Of a stretch of 64,000 nt of DNA, positions 48,770 to 57,905 are shown one piece after another. A model generated the notes under the pieces. That model did no database searches, was not told the origin of the DNA, and was given only the letters and a program-made list of their open reading frames with translations. The stretch spans positions 50,187,136-50,251,135 of the forward strand of contig JASWHV010000004.1 in the NCBI GenBank assembly GCA_030760725.1. Direction: 5' to 3'. Position 1 is the first letter of the stretch, and each line of letters starts with the position of its first letter. Origin of the DNA: Neostapfia colusana. Its lineage: Eukaryota > Streptophyta > Magnoliopsida > Poales > Poaceae. Both the position numbers and the translations under genes were made by a program.

Positions 48770-49660
48770 GCCAGCTGGCCACGTGGCGTGTTTGGAGCTC
48801 ATCCCTGCGTAGTGGGGAGAGGTCCGGCACCGCCAGACACGTGGCAGGCTCGGAGCTAGCCTCTGTGGAAGGGGCAAGGTCCTACCCGCAAGACGCGTGT
48901 TGCCTCCGGGGCTTGTCTCTACAGAGAAGTGAAGTCCAGCCCCGCAGGACACGTGTCGCCACCAGAGCTAGTCGCTGCGGGAGAGTAAGGCCAACCCCGC
49001 GGAACACGTGTCACCTTCAGAGCTCGTCTCCAAGAGGTCCGGCCCTGTTTGACACGTGTCACCTTCGGAGCTAACCTCCGAGAGGTCCGACACTAGTGAA
49101 CACGTGTCATCCTCGGAGCTCACCTCCGAGGAGAAGGTCCCGATGGACACGTGTCATCCTCGGAGCTCACCTCCGGGAGGTCCGACACTGCTTGACACGT
49201 GTCATTCTCGGGGCTTACCTCCAGGGAGAAGAGAGGTCCGACGCAGTGGACACGTGTCGACCTCGGAGCTCATCTCTGAGTAGAAAGGAGAACCGACGCT
49301 GCTAAGACACGTGGCATTCTCAGAGCTCATCTCCGAAGAGAGGGGAGGCCCGGCACTGACACGTGGCGTACGGGGAACTCGCCTCTGGAGAGAGGGGAGG
49401 TCCCGACCCACTAGACACGTGGCGCACGCGGAGCTCGCCTCTGAGGGAGAGGGAGGTCCCGCCCGCCAAGACATGTGGCGCACACGGAGCTCACCTCTGA
49501 GGAGAGGGGAGGTCCGGCCCGCCTGACACGTGGCACAACCGGAGCCCGCCTCTGCGGAAAATGGAGGCCCGGCCTCTGCTGGACACGTGGAGCCTCCGGA
49601 GCTCATCACCGCGGAGGTGAAGAGATCTTAAGCGGTTTTTCTTCTGTACACGTGGGCATA
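48770..49660 (+). repeat. G-box/ABRE-type tandem array in G5 LTR
   Basis: About 17 degenerate units of 45-60 bp, each with GACACGTGTC or GACACGTGGC followed by CTCGGAGCTCACCTC-like and GAGGTCCG-like parts. Perfect CACGTG starts at 48780, 48838, 48950, 49005, 49053, 49101, 49148, 49196, 49251, 49308, 49360, 49416, 49527, 49584 and 49649. Variants lie near 48892 (ACGCGTG) and 49472 (ACATGTG). Most sites also fit ACGTGKC, the consensus of abscisic-acid response elements bound by bZIP factors. The array ends about 140 bp before the TATA box. Confidence 0.85.
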
Positions 49661-49795
49661 CCCGATACGGGAGGAAACTGACACGATTTCCACGATGTTA
49701 CTGCACCAAATCGATTGGAGATAAGTTGTTAAGATTCAAAAACGATTTGAATAGGACTCTTATTTCAATCAGATTAGGACTCTTCTTTTTCTGGT

Positions 49796-49803
49796 TATAA
49801 ATA
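49796..49803 (+). promoter_or_regulatory. G5 LTR TATA box
   Basis: TATAAATA is followed about 30 bases later by the presumed start of the GC-rich leader. Confidence 0.75.
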
Positions 49804-50323
49804 GAACCTGAAACACCCCTTGGCCGTACCATCTATTTCCAAGTGGACGACTTAGAGGCCCTAGCCCCCAACTCGTCGAGTTAATTCCCTTCGCCGGAGA
49901 CCGCCGACGAGCTCGCCGTCGCTGGAAGAGAGCCCCGACGATCTGTTTTGCTAGGAGGAAGACCCTGAGACTAAGGAGAAGTGAGGTAGGTCTTTGTTAC
50001 CACCTTACTACCTCATCGCGGTTTTCTTCGCATCTATTTCTTCGATCCCTTGGAACAGAAGCTTTTTCATGAACAGATCACGTGTTGATTGGTTTGATCT
50101 AGATCTTGAGTCCAGATCATTACCACGTCCGCACTTGATCTTTACACCTCTGTTCATCATAAAAACCCATGCAGACCCATGCAAGCCATGCAAGAACACG
50201 TACAAACTGATCTAATAAAACAGCACCATAAGATTAGCATGCATATGCACCATTGCATCTTGAGTAAAGTTTATGCATGATGATTGATTGTTGTAAATCT
50301 TGTATGTGCGTGATCGTAAGTAG

Positions 50324-51686
50324 AAGGACAAGCTCAGGGAGCTATCTACGATGAGCTACAACAACAAGACTTCGAGATCCGTGAGCAACAGAAGCCACAT
50401 GAACAAGGCAAGTGCCCCTTAACCATATTGATTCCATGTTTTTGGAAACTGTTTTGTTTACGAAAACTGTGTATGATGAGTCAACTTGATGGGAAACCCT
50501 TTTATAGGAGTTTACTAGTTTTGTTAACCACCCTTGTTGCCAGGGAAGTTTTATGAGTCAGGTATGGTCGTTTTTCTTTTCTGCTTCGCTAATCTACGGG
50601 ATATGGGAAGCGATAGAACGTGTCTAGCTACTGCACTCATAATGTTAATGAGAACTTGATGATAATGAACATGAATCGGGGGAGATCTAGGCAAGCTTGG
50701 TTCGTGGAAGTAGTAGAATGAGATGGTGGTTTACTTTCCGTAGATCTAAGGACCGGTTCATGCCAGTCATGGCAGGAAAACAGTGCCACCACAAGGCCAA
50801 ATATGGTTGCAGCTTAGCTGACTAATTAGGTAAGTTGCTAGATTGTTATGGACCGTGGAAGGCACGGGGAATGGGAGTCGAGAGAGGACTGCCCTGGAAC
50901 CGCATGACACAAGAGGGGGCCCGTAGGTGGGATAATGGTGATTCGAGCCTGCTGGTGAAACCTTATTGAGTCCATACATCTCATAACCTCTTTGTAAAGG
51001 CTATTTTGTGATCTCTTGGCCATACACCGACGGTTGTGTACTGGTATAATGGAGGTTCTGCAGTCGCCGACGGGTGATGAAATCACTAACTTGTGGGTAA
51101 AGTGGTGCCACCTCTGCAGAGTGTAAAACTATCATGATAGCCGAGCTTACGGTCACAAGCGCCTAGACAACTCACATGATTGGATGGGATGGTATTGGGA
51201 TGGTTCGGTTTGGTTATTGGGATGTCATTCATTTGGTTATGGTTTGGTCGTTGAGGTTTGGTTTCAAGACTGTTGAGTCTTGGTAATGAGATTGGGACTG
51301 TTGAGTCGCAGTAATGAACTTTGATCTCGATTATGAGATGGAATTGAATATGAGATGAGATGGTCATGAATATGAGATGGTATTCATGAGCATGAGATGA
51401 AAGTTGAGGAAGATTTATGGTTGGTTGGGACATGAAAGGTGGTGGATCATAAAGGAGGTGTGATGATGTTTTAATTGGATTAATTTCACTTAAGGTTAGT
51501 TGCTGTTTGTCATGTTTGTGAAATAAACTTTGCTTTCTGCAATGAGCCTTTTTAAATCCTACCTTGCTATAAGCTACATATCATATTTTCCCGCACTTGC
51601 TGAGTACGTCATGTTCTCAAACTTGCATTATTACTTCATCATCAGCAACAGGAGAAGAGTACTTCGAAGACCATGTGGAGTACTAG
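50324..51686 (+). CDS. Putative spliced LTR micro-ORF, G5 (exons 50324-50407, 51646-51686)
   Basis: Exon A follows GTAAGTAG and ends GAACAAG|GCAAGTG, matching the GC-donor consensus. Exon B follows CATCATCAG and ends TAG at 51684. The joined frame is open: exon A contains QQQDFEIREQQKPHEQ and exon B reads GEEYFEDHVEY at its end. The phase (two bases of a split codon at the start of exon A, one at its end) is the same as in G2, G3 and G4. The gap is 1238 bases. The presumed first exon between TATA box and donor contains no ATG in my reading. Confidence 0.5.
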
Positions 51687-51960
51687 GCGTGTGATCTACC
51701 GACATCTTGCCTGTGGAGTTGGAGATGGAGCCGTTTCTGCCGTTTAGTTTGCTTCCGCTATCGTTAGAAGACTTCCTCTGCTAGAATAGATTAGAGACTT
51801 CCGCTGCAATAGAGATTAATGTAATAAAGTACTTGAACCATATTCATTCGTGGTTATATATTCTGAATTCAGTTTGTGGATTATATGTGTATGTGTGATG
51901 AACATCCTGGGCACACATATGCATAAGCTCGGTTCTGAGGTTTTCTCGGAACAGGGGCGT

Positions 51961-52281
51961 CACAGATTGGTATCAGAGCTACCACGGTTGATTATAGGTC
52001 GCAAGCCTAGATAGAAATCACAGATTGGTATTAGAAGCCACGCTGACATAGGACGCAAGCCTAGTCCTAGTCACAGATTAGCATTAGAACCACAATTGAC
52101 CGTAGGATGCAAGCCCAGAATGCATAGATTGGCATCAGAACCACCTTGACCGTAGGATACAAGCCTAGGAGAAATCACAGATTGATCACAGTTTGGTATC
52201 ATAGGTATCACCCAAACCACATTGACTATAGGACGAAGTCACAGATTGTTATCACCCTAAAAACACATAGGACTCCCATTG
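51961..52281 (+). repeat. Tandem array of degenerate primer-site units
   Basis: Units begin CACAGATTGGTATCAG or a variant at 51961, 52019, 52072, 52123, 52176 and 52240, giving spacings of 58, 53, 51, 53 and 64 bases. Each unit carries a decayed primer site followed by a block like GACCGTAGGATGCAAGCCTAG. The unit includes the last four bases of the LTR. Confidence 0.85.
51968..51979 (+). other. G5 primer-binding site (tRNA-iMet)
   Basis: TGGTATCAGAGC lies three bases after the LTR end. It is the first and best copy in a degenerate array. Confidence 0.9.
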
Positions 52282-52495
52282 AATAAGCTTGAATAGGAGT
52301 TGTGTGAAACTTTTGTGATGATTGCTTGTGATTGTGTGCTTAGTGTGAGTTGTGGGACGTTTCAGCGTTGTCCATATCCACACATAGTAGAGAGATGCGA
52401 GATGCTTCGGCATGTGTTCACATCCTCATATAGGTTGATATATAGTTCATACCCTTGATGCATATAGTTGGGGGGACGTGGATTTTTGGGAGTCA
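52282..52495 (+). other. G5 leader remnant, non-coding
   Basis: No gene is seen. The stretch ends where similarity to inverted G2/G6 sequence begins. Confidence 0.55.
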
Positions 52496-52700
52496 CGTCT
52501 CACGCGAAAATAAATGCACTCTTAATTCATAGGGGTTCACACATCAAAGCAAAGCAACCTAAAGACGAGGTTGTGGACAAATGCCCATGGCTTCCACAAC
52601 TCACGTCACACACCAAACATTAACACACAAATAACTAAGGTATTGACCCGACTACTCGATAACCTGCTGAAACAAGGGAAAGGACTCTAAACGACTCATA

Positions 52701-53470
52701 TCACTGAGCTGGCTCTTCGGGGTCTTCCTCATTATTGCGGCTGCCCTCTGATTCCGCTTTGGGCGGGGAAGCTGCTGGTGGAGAAGTGTGGCGACGCCTG
52801 CTCGCCCGGCGGTCTGGGGAGTCAGGAGTCCACGTGTCATTCATGGTGACACATAGTTCATTCCCATCTCCTTTTTCTCTCGCCCTCAAGCTGGCACGAA
52901 GCAATGCCTCAGTCTCCTTCAGGTGTCACGAACATCCTGAAGCTCGTGCTGGCACTCCTGCAGTCGCGTGCTGAGCATAGCAGCATCCTCCAAGCATAGG
53001 TCCATGTGCTCATGGGAAGTCCCCTGCTGCACTGGCGGGTACTTGTACTCCGCGGTGCCACTCTCACGCTGGAGGACATACATGTACTCCGTCCTATCCA
53101 GGTGGCGACGGTTGATGTAACTCTGGCAGGTGATGGCCTCCCAGGTGACATCCTTCTTAGAATCGACCTGTGTCGCCCGACAAGCTGGAGAGCGGTGGAT
53201 CTTGAGCAGCTGATTTTCATGGATAATCCTCATTTCTGAACTCCATTCTTCCCGCTTCTCATGGATGGTCCGGGTGGAGCTGTAGTGTATGATTAGCTTG
53301 CCCGTATTGCCGGCGACGTGGAGCATACGCCGAAGACGGCGCAACAAGCCTCCTACTGCCAACCCGTAGGAGTGGTACGTCACCGGACGGTTCTCCTCTC
53401 TCAAGGCAAGGGCAACTACCGGAACTCTCCCTCCGGTGGACTTGCGGGCGGTGCGGATCATGCGAACCAT
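52701..53470 (-). pseudogene. G6 orf0, one frameshift
   Basis: This is the homologue of G2 orf0, with the same start MVRMIRTARKSTGGR and the same end EEDPEEPAQ. A single indel near 52915, in the coiled-coil part (after ELQDVRDT), divides it into 183 codons and a tail. The ATG again follows a TTTTAG acceptor-like sequence. Apart from the indel both parts are open. Confidence 0.8.
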
Positions 53471-53674
53471 CTAAAACATAAAGCATTTAAAATTAAGTTA
53501 GATAAGAGTTAAACAAAAATTGTATTTTGAATAAAAGTTGGGGCAAGATGAATAAAGTGACCCCATTAAATAACACTTTCAACCCATACCTGTGTAAAAT
53601 AGTTTTTTTTAAGAAAATGGGGTCCTTAAATACGTCCATTTCTACCTAGGTCCACGTTCCTACGGGCAACCTTG

Positions 53675-53686
53675 GCTCTGATACCA
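53675..53686 (-). other. G6 primer-binding site (tRNA-iMet)
   Basis: TGGTATCAGAGC on the minus strand lies four bases inside the LTR. Confidence 0.92.
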
Positions 53687-53690
53687 CTTC

Positions 53691-56600
53691 TGTCACACCC
53701 GGTTTCTCCGGAGAACAACCGAGTGAATATGACATGTATGCTAGGATCATTCTCTCATACATGTGATGACAAATAGTGAAGCATCATTTATTACAAGTGA
53801 GGTGTTCGAATATAAATAAGTCTTACATAGCATACGTCTCGATGGACGATAAAATGTTCATAACATGTAAATAATGCAGCAGCGGAATGTAAATCTTGTG
53901 GGCTCCGTCACAGGCGTTGCCCGGGGGACTCCGTGAATCTAGAATCCTTCCTCGGGACTAAAGTCTTGGTCATTAAACACGACATCATTCTCTTGACCTG
54001 AGCAGCAATATAAACCAACAGAAAAGCATGTTTGAGTACCGTGGGTACTCAGCAAGTGTGGGGAAGTTATGTCATGCATGGCTAGAGCAAGGAAAGGTTG
54101 AACTCATGGTTAAAGCATTACACACTAATTACCTATCACCTTAGCTTATTAAGCACCTACATTACTATACAGGTGAAATGGTCCCAATCCCTCAACCCAT
54201 CATCATTATCCAGAGAACATAGTCTCATCTCAAATGTTAAGCTTCCCGCTTAACATCCACAACTTCCCAATTCATCATCCTCTAATCATGAATAAGTCCA
54301 AGTCGCTCTTGATCGTGAGCACGGCTGTCATCACAGTTTTGACTCTGCAGAGTTTGCACCACTGTACCCACATGTAGTGATTTCATCCCCCGTTGCCGGG
54401 TGGACTAAAAGAACCTCCATTATGCCAGTGGCCGTGAACCACGTTCACACTTCCCAGGTGTGTAGACAGGAGATCACTACGAGACCTTTACAAAGGGATT
54501 TACGACGAGCGTGGGCCACTGAGGTTTCACCCCTAACAGCATACAAGAGGCTCCAACCCCGCTGCAGTGGCCCCCTCTTGAGCCTTGCGGTTCATATGGT
54601 AGTCCAGCTGACACCTATTCCCCGCACCATCCAAACACCCATACTTCGTCAGGAATACAGCTAATTAATTGGCCAAGCTGCCCCATCTCAGCATGTGGTT
54701 GGCACAGTAAAGCCAGGTTACATGCTCCATGAACTGGTCCTTAGGATCCAGTCAAGTACTAAACACAAACACAAGTCTCGTGCACCCAGCACCAACCAAA
54801 TCATCCAACTTGCCTCGATCCCTACCTCTACATAACTCATAATATCTCATTCAAGAGTAAGGTAAATAAGTTGATGATCTCATATCCCACTTATCCCATT
54901 CTAAGCATGGCTAAGCATAAGCATATAAATAAATGATATAATAAAATAAGTCCCAACCCAGGATACAAGGAAATAAGATAATGAAAAACTAGGGAAACTT
55001 CCTAACTTGGGTATCATATTTCAAATTGACAATGCAATTAAATTCTAACTACACATCCTAGTATAGGATCAAAGTGGTCAAGGACACTTGCCTTCTTCCT
55101 ACTGCTCTGGGAATGGAAAGTCTTGGTCTTGGAAGGGGAGAACTTGCTTTGGGGCAGGTTCTACTCATGCCAATACACATAGCAAAAGAAAACAACAATC
55201 CATAAGTCATAGTTCACACTTTCACTCATGCAAACCACACATACATACATATGGGAGTCATTCACATTTCTAAGTGTTGTGGTTACCCTAGATGTGTTGA
55301 TTTTTGGCCTACATGCACTTTTCAACATATATATATTATTTCTAACTTTTGTATTCAGATTTCCATTTGCACACTATATATGAATTTACAAATTTGAACA
55401 AATTCTTTATATTTAATTAATACACTTCTTAGTCACAAAGTTTGCATGAAAGAAAGTTTCCTACTCCAAATAGGTTTTAGATCTTCTACAAAATCTTAAT
55501 TTGAAGTTTTTGAAAATAAGTACCTGGTTTAACATCTTCAAATCATGCATACTTATTTTCCTATATTTACAGATTTAATTTCTATATCTAAAAGTGAATT
55601 TTAATATTAAAATAGTAAGACATATCTTCTAAACAGAGTAGGTTCTGATCTAAAATGTTCAATAATATATTTTTGAACTTCCTCTCTGATGTGAACCAAT
55701 TTAAATTTATTTTACCAGTTTTTAGAATTATTTCCTAGCCCAGAAATATGTTTCTAGAAACAATAAAAATGAGCAACACTTAGGCAGATCTCATTTCAGC
55801 CTAAAATAAATTCTTAACTCATTCTAAAGGTTTTCCAAGTGCTAGGAGAGTTTAAATTTGCATTTGCACATGTGTTTGCCTCACCTTTTAAATTTAAATC
55901 CTAGTCACATATTCAAATTTCTGAATTTAATATCCTATCGGGTCTAAAAGGCAAATCCACCCCACTACAGGGTTTAATTTACAATTTCCTAAATTTTCTG
56001 GGGCCTAGTTACACATAACAGAGGGGGTTTTCCTAATTTCTATTAAGTCCAAGGGCTAAAACTGATTTTTAAATGAATTTACAAGAACTTCTGAAGGTCT
56101 AGGGGCTAGATCAGAAGTTTCCGTGGCTAGCTCGTGTTTTCCGAGATTCCCAGGGGGTAGCGCGTAAGAATCCCGACCTTTATAATGCGGGGCCGACGTG
56201 GACCGTCCGATTTAAAACAGACGGCTGAGATTATAACGCAAAGCGGTATGGGTTAGATCTAATAGGAACCACACGATTTAAAATGGACGGGCCTCATGGG
56301 GCCGCGTCGCCCTGGCCGTGCGCGGGCGGCGCTGCCCGGCGCCGCGCGGCGGCGGGAGGCGGCGATCTCGCCGGAGATCTTCGGGTTTTCGTCTATACTT
56401 CCTAAATCTCACCTCGGGGTTTTTCTTGAGCTCGGGGGCCCTTGAACGCGGTCGGCGACGAGGTCCGAGGTGAAAATGCGGCGGTGCTCGCCGGAGCTGT
56501 GTCCAGAGCGCAAAACACCGGGTTTCCTTCACCTGCGAGACTCCCCGGAGGCAGTGGAACATGATCAGCACGTTAAATCAGGAAATTCGAGTCAGGATCA

Positions 56601-57086
56601 AAGGAAATCGGCGGTAGAAGCTTCGGTTCTCACTGGAGAGAAGAAGGGGGCGGCGCTAGGGAATTCTGCGAGTTTCCTTGCGTGGAATGCACGAGGAGAG
56701 GCGGCGGAGGATCAGTTTGGATAAGTAGCAGCGTCCGGGGCCGAAGATCGGGCTGGGGGTGCGGGTTTCCAGAGGTTGGTTTGGATTCGGGTGTGAGAGA
56801 TGGCCGGGGTCGGTTGGGGCGCGCGCGAGGAGAGGGATGACACGCGGCCCCGCGTGTCAGAGAGAGGGAGAGAGGGGGGCGCGCGCGGGTTTGGGCTGGC
56901 TGGCGCGCGGTCTTGGGCCGGCAGAGCAGGTTTCGGCCCACTGGCCATTTTTCTTTTTCCTTTTCCTTTTCTTTTTTCTGTTTTGATTTGAATTTGAATT
57001 CCAGTTTGAATTTGAATTGCTTCACCACATGCATTACATCCAAAAAATTTTAAATTCCCCTCTTTAGCAGGTTTTGGGGTGTTACA
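53691..57086 (-). repeat. G6 5' LTR
   Basis: It is 3396 bp long and matches both G2 LTRs in inverted orientation. It keeps the ~40-base segment missing from the G2 5' LTR. The TATA site (near 56720) reads CTACTTATCC in place of CTATATAACC. Exon-like blocks lie at 55160-55092 and 53997-53939. Confidence 0.92.
53939..55160 (-). pseudogene. LTR micro-ORF, G6 copy (exons 55160-55092, 53997-53939), exon A broken
   Basis: Exon lengths (69 and 59 bases) and the gap (1094) equal or nearly equal those of G2. Donor AAG|GCAAGTG and acceptor CTGCTCAG are kept. Exon A has CAG to TAG near its end. Exon B is open and ends VVFNDQDFSPEEGF and TAG. Confidence 0.5.
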
Positions 57087-57129
57087 ATTATATAGTAGTA
57101 TGAAAAAATATTCTTAAAAGTACATTTTA

Positions 57130-57766
57130 TGGACAGTGTGTAAAAGATGTTGACATCCATCAAGACTTGCAACAACTATCTTACGGAATATTCAAAGTTA
57201 GAACCTGCGGTCGGTACGACATCAACGGGTTCCGATTCCGTTTGACTCAATTTGAAGCTCTTCGTCCTCTTGCAGCAATAACTAATAATGGAAACAAATT
57301 ATTATGGGATCATTAACAAAATCCTTGAATTCAACTTTGTCGGCAATAAGGAACTTAAAGTAGTTTTCTTTGATTGTGACTGGTTTGATAACCATAATGG
57401 AACCCGTGAAAACCAATTTGGCATGGCTGAAGTGAAACACAATGAACGTTGCGAGGGTCCGACTCTTTTGTCCTTGCAGACCAAATTGAGCAAATGTATT
57501 ATCTACCTTATCCATGCCAGAAGATGAGTGCTTGGTGGGTCGTAAACAAGTTCAGTCCTCGTGAATGGTTACATACCCCAAGCAATGTTGGGTACCATGA
57601 TACTCCGACGTTCGTTGGTGAGTTTGATAATGTTTACCAAGAAAAAGATATATCGGACTTATTTGTTGTTGAGCCTGGTCAAGAGCTTGATGACTTAGTT
57701 GGAGACGTCGATGATGTACAAACTCGCGAGAAGCGCAAACATAAACTAGTCACTAAAACAGTTTGA
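57130..57766 (+). pseudogene. T1 TNP2-like transposase, C-terminal part (DUF4216-like)
   Basis: Three pieces in different frames read in order: IHQDLQQLSYGIFKV with GRYDINGFRFR; TNYYGIINKILEFNF, LKVVFFDCDWFDNHNGTR, QFGMAEVKHNER; and SDSFVLADQIEQMYYLPYPC, SAWWVVNKFSPREWLH, then an acidic tail (EPGQELDDLVGDVDD). The FFDCDWFD, FVLADQ..QMYYLPYPC and WWVV blocks are typical of the region after the catalytic domain in plant CACTA transposases. Frameshifts occur near 57285 and 57440. The catalytic part would lie upstream and is missing. Confidence 0.8.
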
Positions 57767-57905
57767 TGGTCTGGTTTAAGGAGTAGAGTAAATGAGTGGA
57801 TTCAGATGACTTTTAGAAATAAATACAAGTAATGTTTTCTTCATTTAATGTTTCATGTTGTATATTTTATAATGATTATACTTATCAAAGCATCATTGCA
57901 ATCGG

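Larger units (their letters stand above)
48667..51964 (+). repeat. G5 5' LTR
   Basis: The order is about 100 bp of start, a tandem G-box array (48770-49660), a TATA box at 49796, a GC-rich transcribed part with a donor-like GTGAG|GTAGGT near 49985, then AT-rich sequence with the exon-like blocks at 50324-50407 and 51646-51686. Confidence 0.88.
48667..52495 (+). mobile_element. G5: gypsy-type 5' LTR and leader, truncated
   Basis: A 3298-bp LTR (TGTAACACCCTC to GTCACA) is followed by a primer site, so this is a 5' LTR rather than a solo LTR. Only about 530 bp of leader remain before the sequence changes to inverted G6 near 52495. The family differs from G2 and G4, but the LTR has the same overall plan, including exon-like blocks. 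TCTCC (48662-48666) is presumably one target duplication; the partner is not in the window. Confidence 0.85.
52496..57086 (-). mobile_element. G6: inverted relative of G2, 5' part only
   Basis: Read on the minus strand this is 5' LTR (57086-53691), primer site (53686-53675), orf0 and about 200 bp beyond it. All match G2 at clear but imperfect similarity. Similarity stops near 52496 without a terminus, so gag, pol and the 3' LTR are absent. The LTR start (TGTAACACCCC on the minus strand) abuts CACTA sequence at 57087, indicating insertion into T1; ATTAT (57087-57091) is the likely target-duplication half. Confidence 0.9.

Noticed and set aside
48667..51964. G5 as a solo LTR
   Set aside because: A primer-binding site and leader follow its right end and no target duplication (TCTCC) is present there, so it is a 5' LTR of a truncated element.
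51961..52281. CRISPR-like regularly spaced repeat
   Set aside because: The units are degenerate and contiguous, contain the LTR end and primer site, and the DNA is from a plant nucleus.
57288..57766. A functional plant gene of unknown type
   Set aside because: The motifs are those of the C-terminal part of CACTA transposases, and two frameshifts break the reading.
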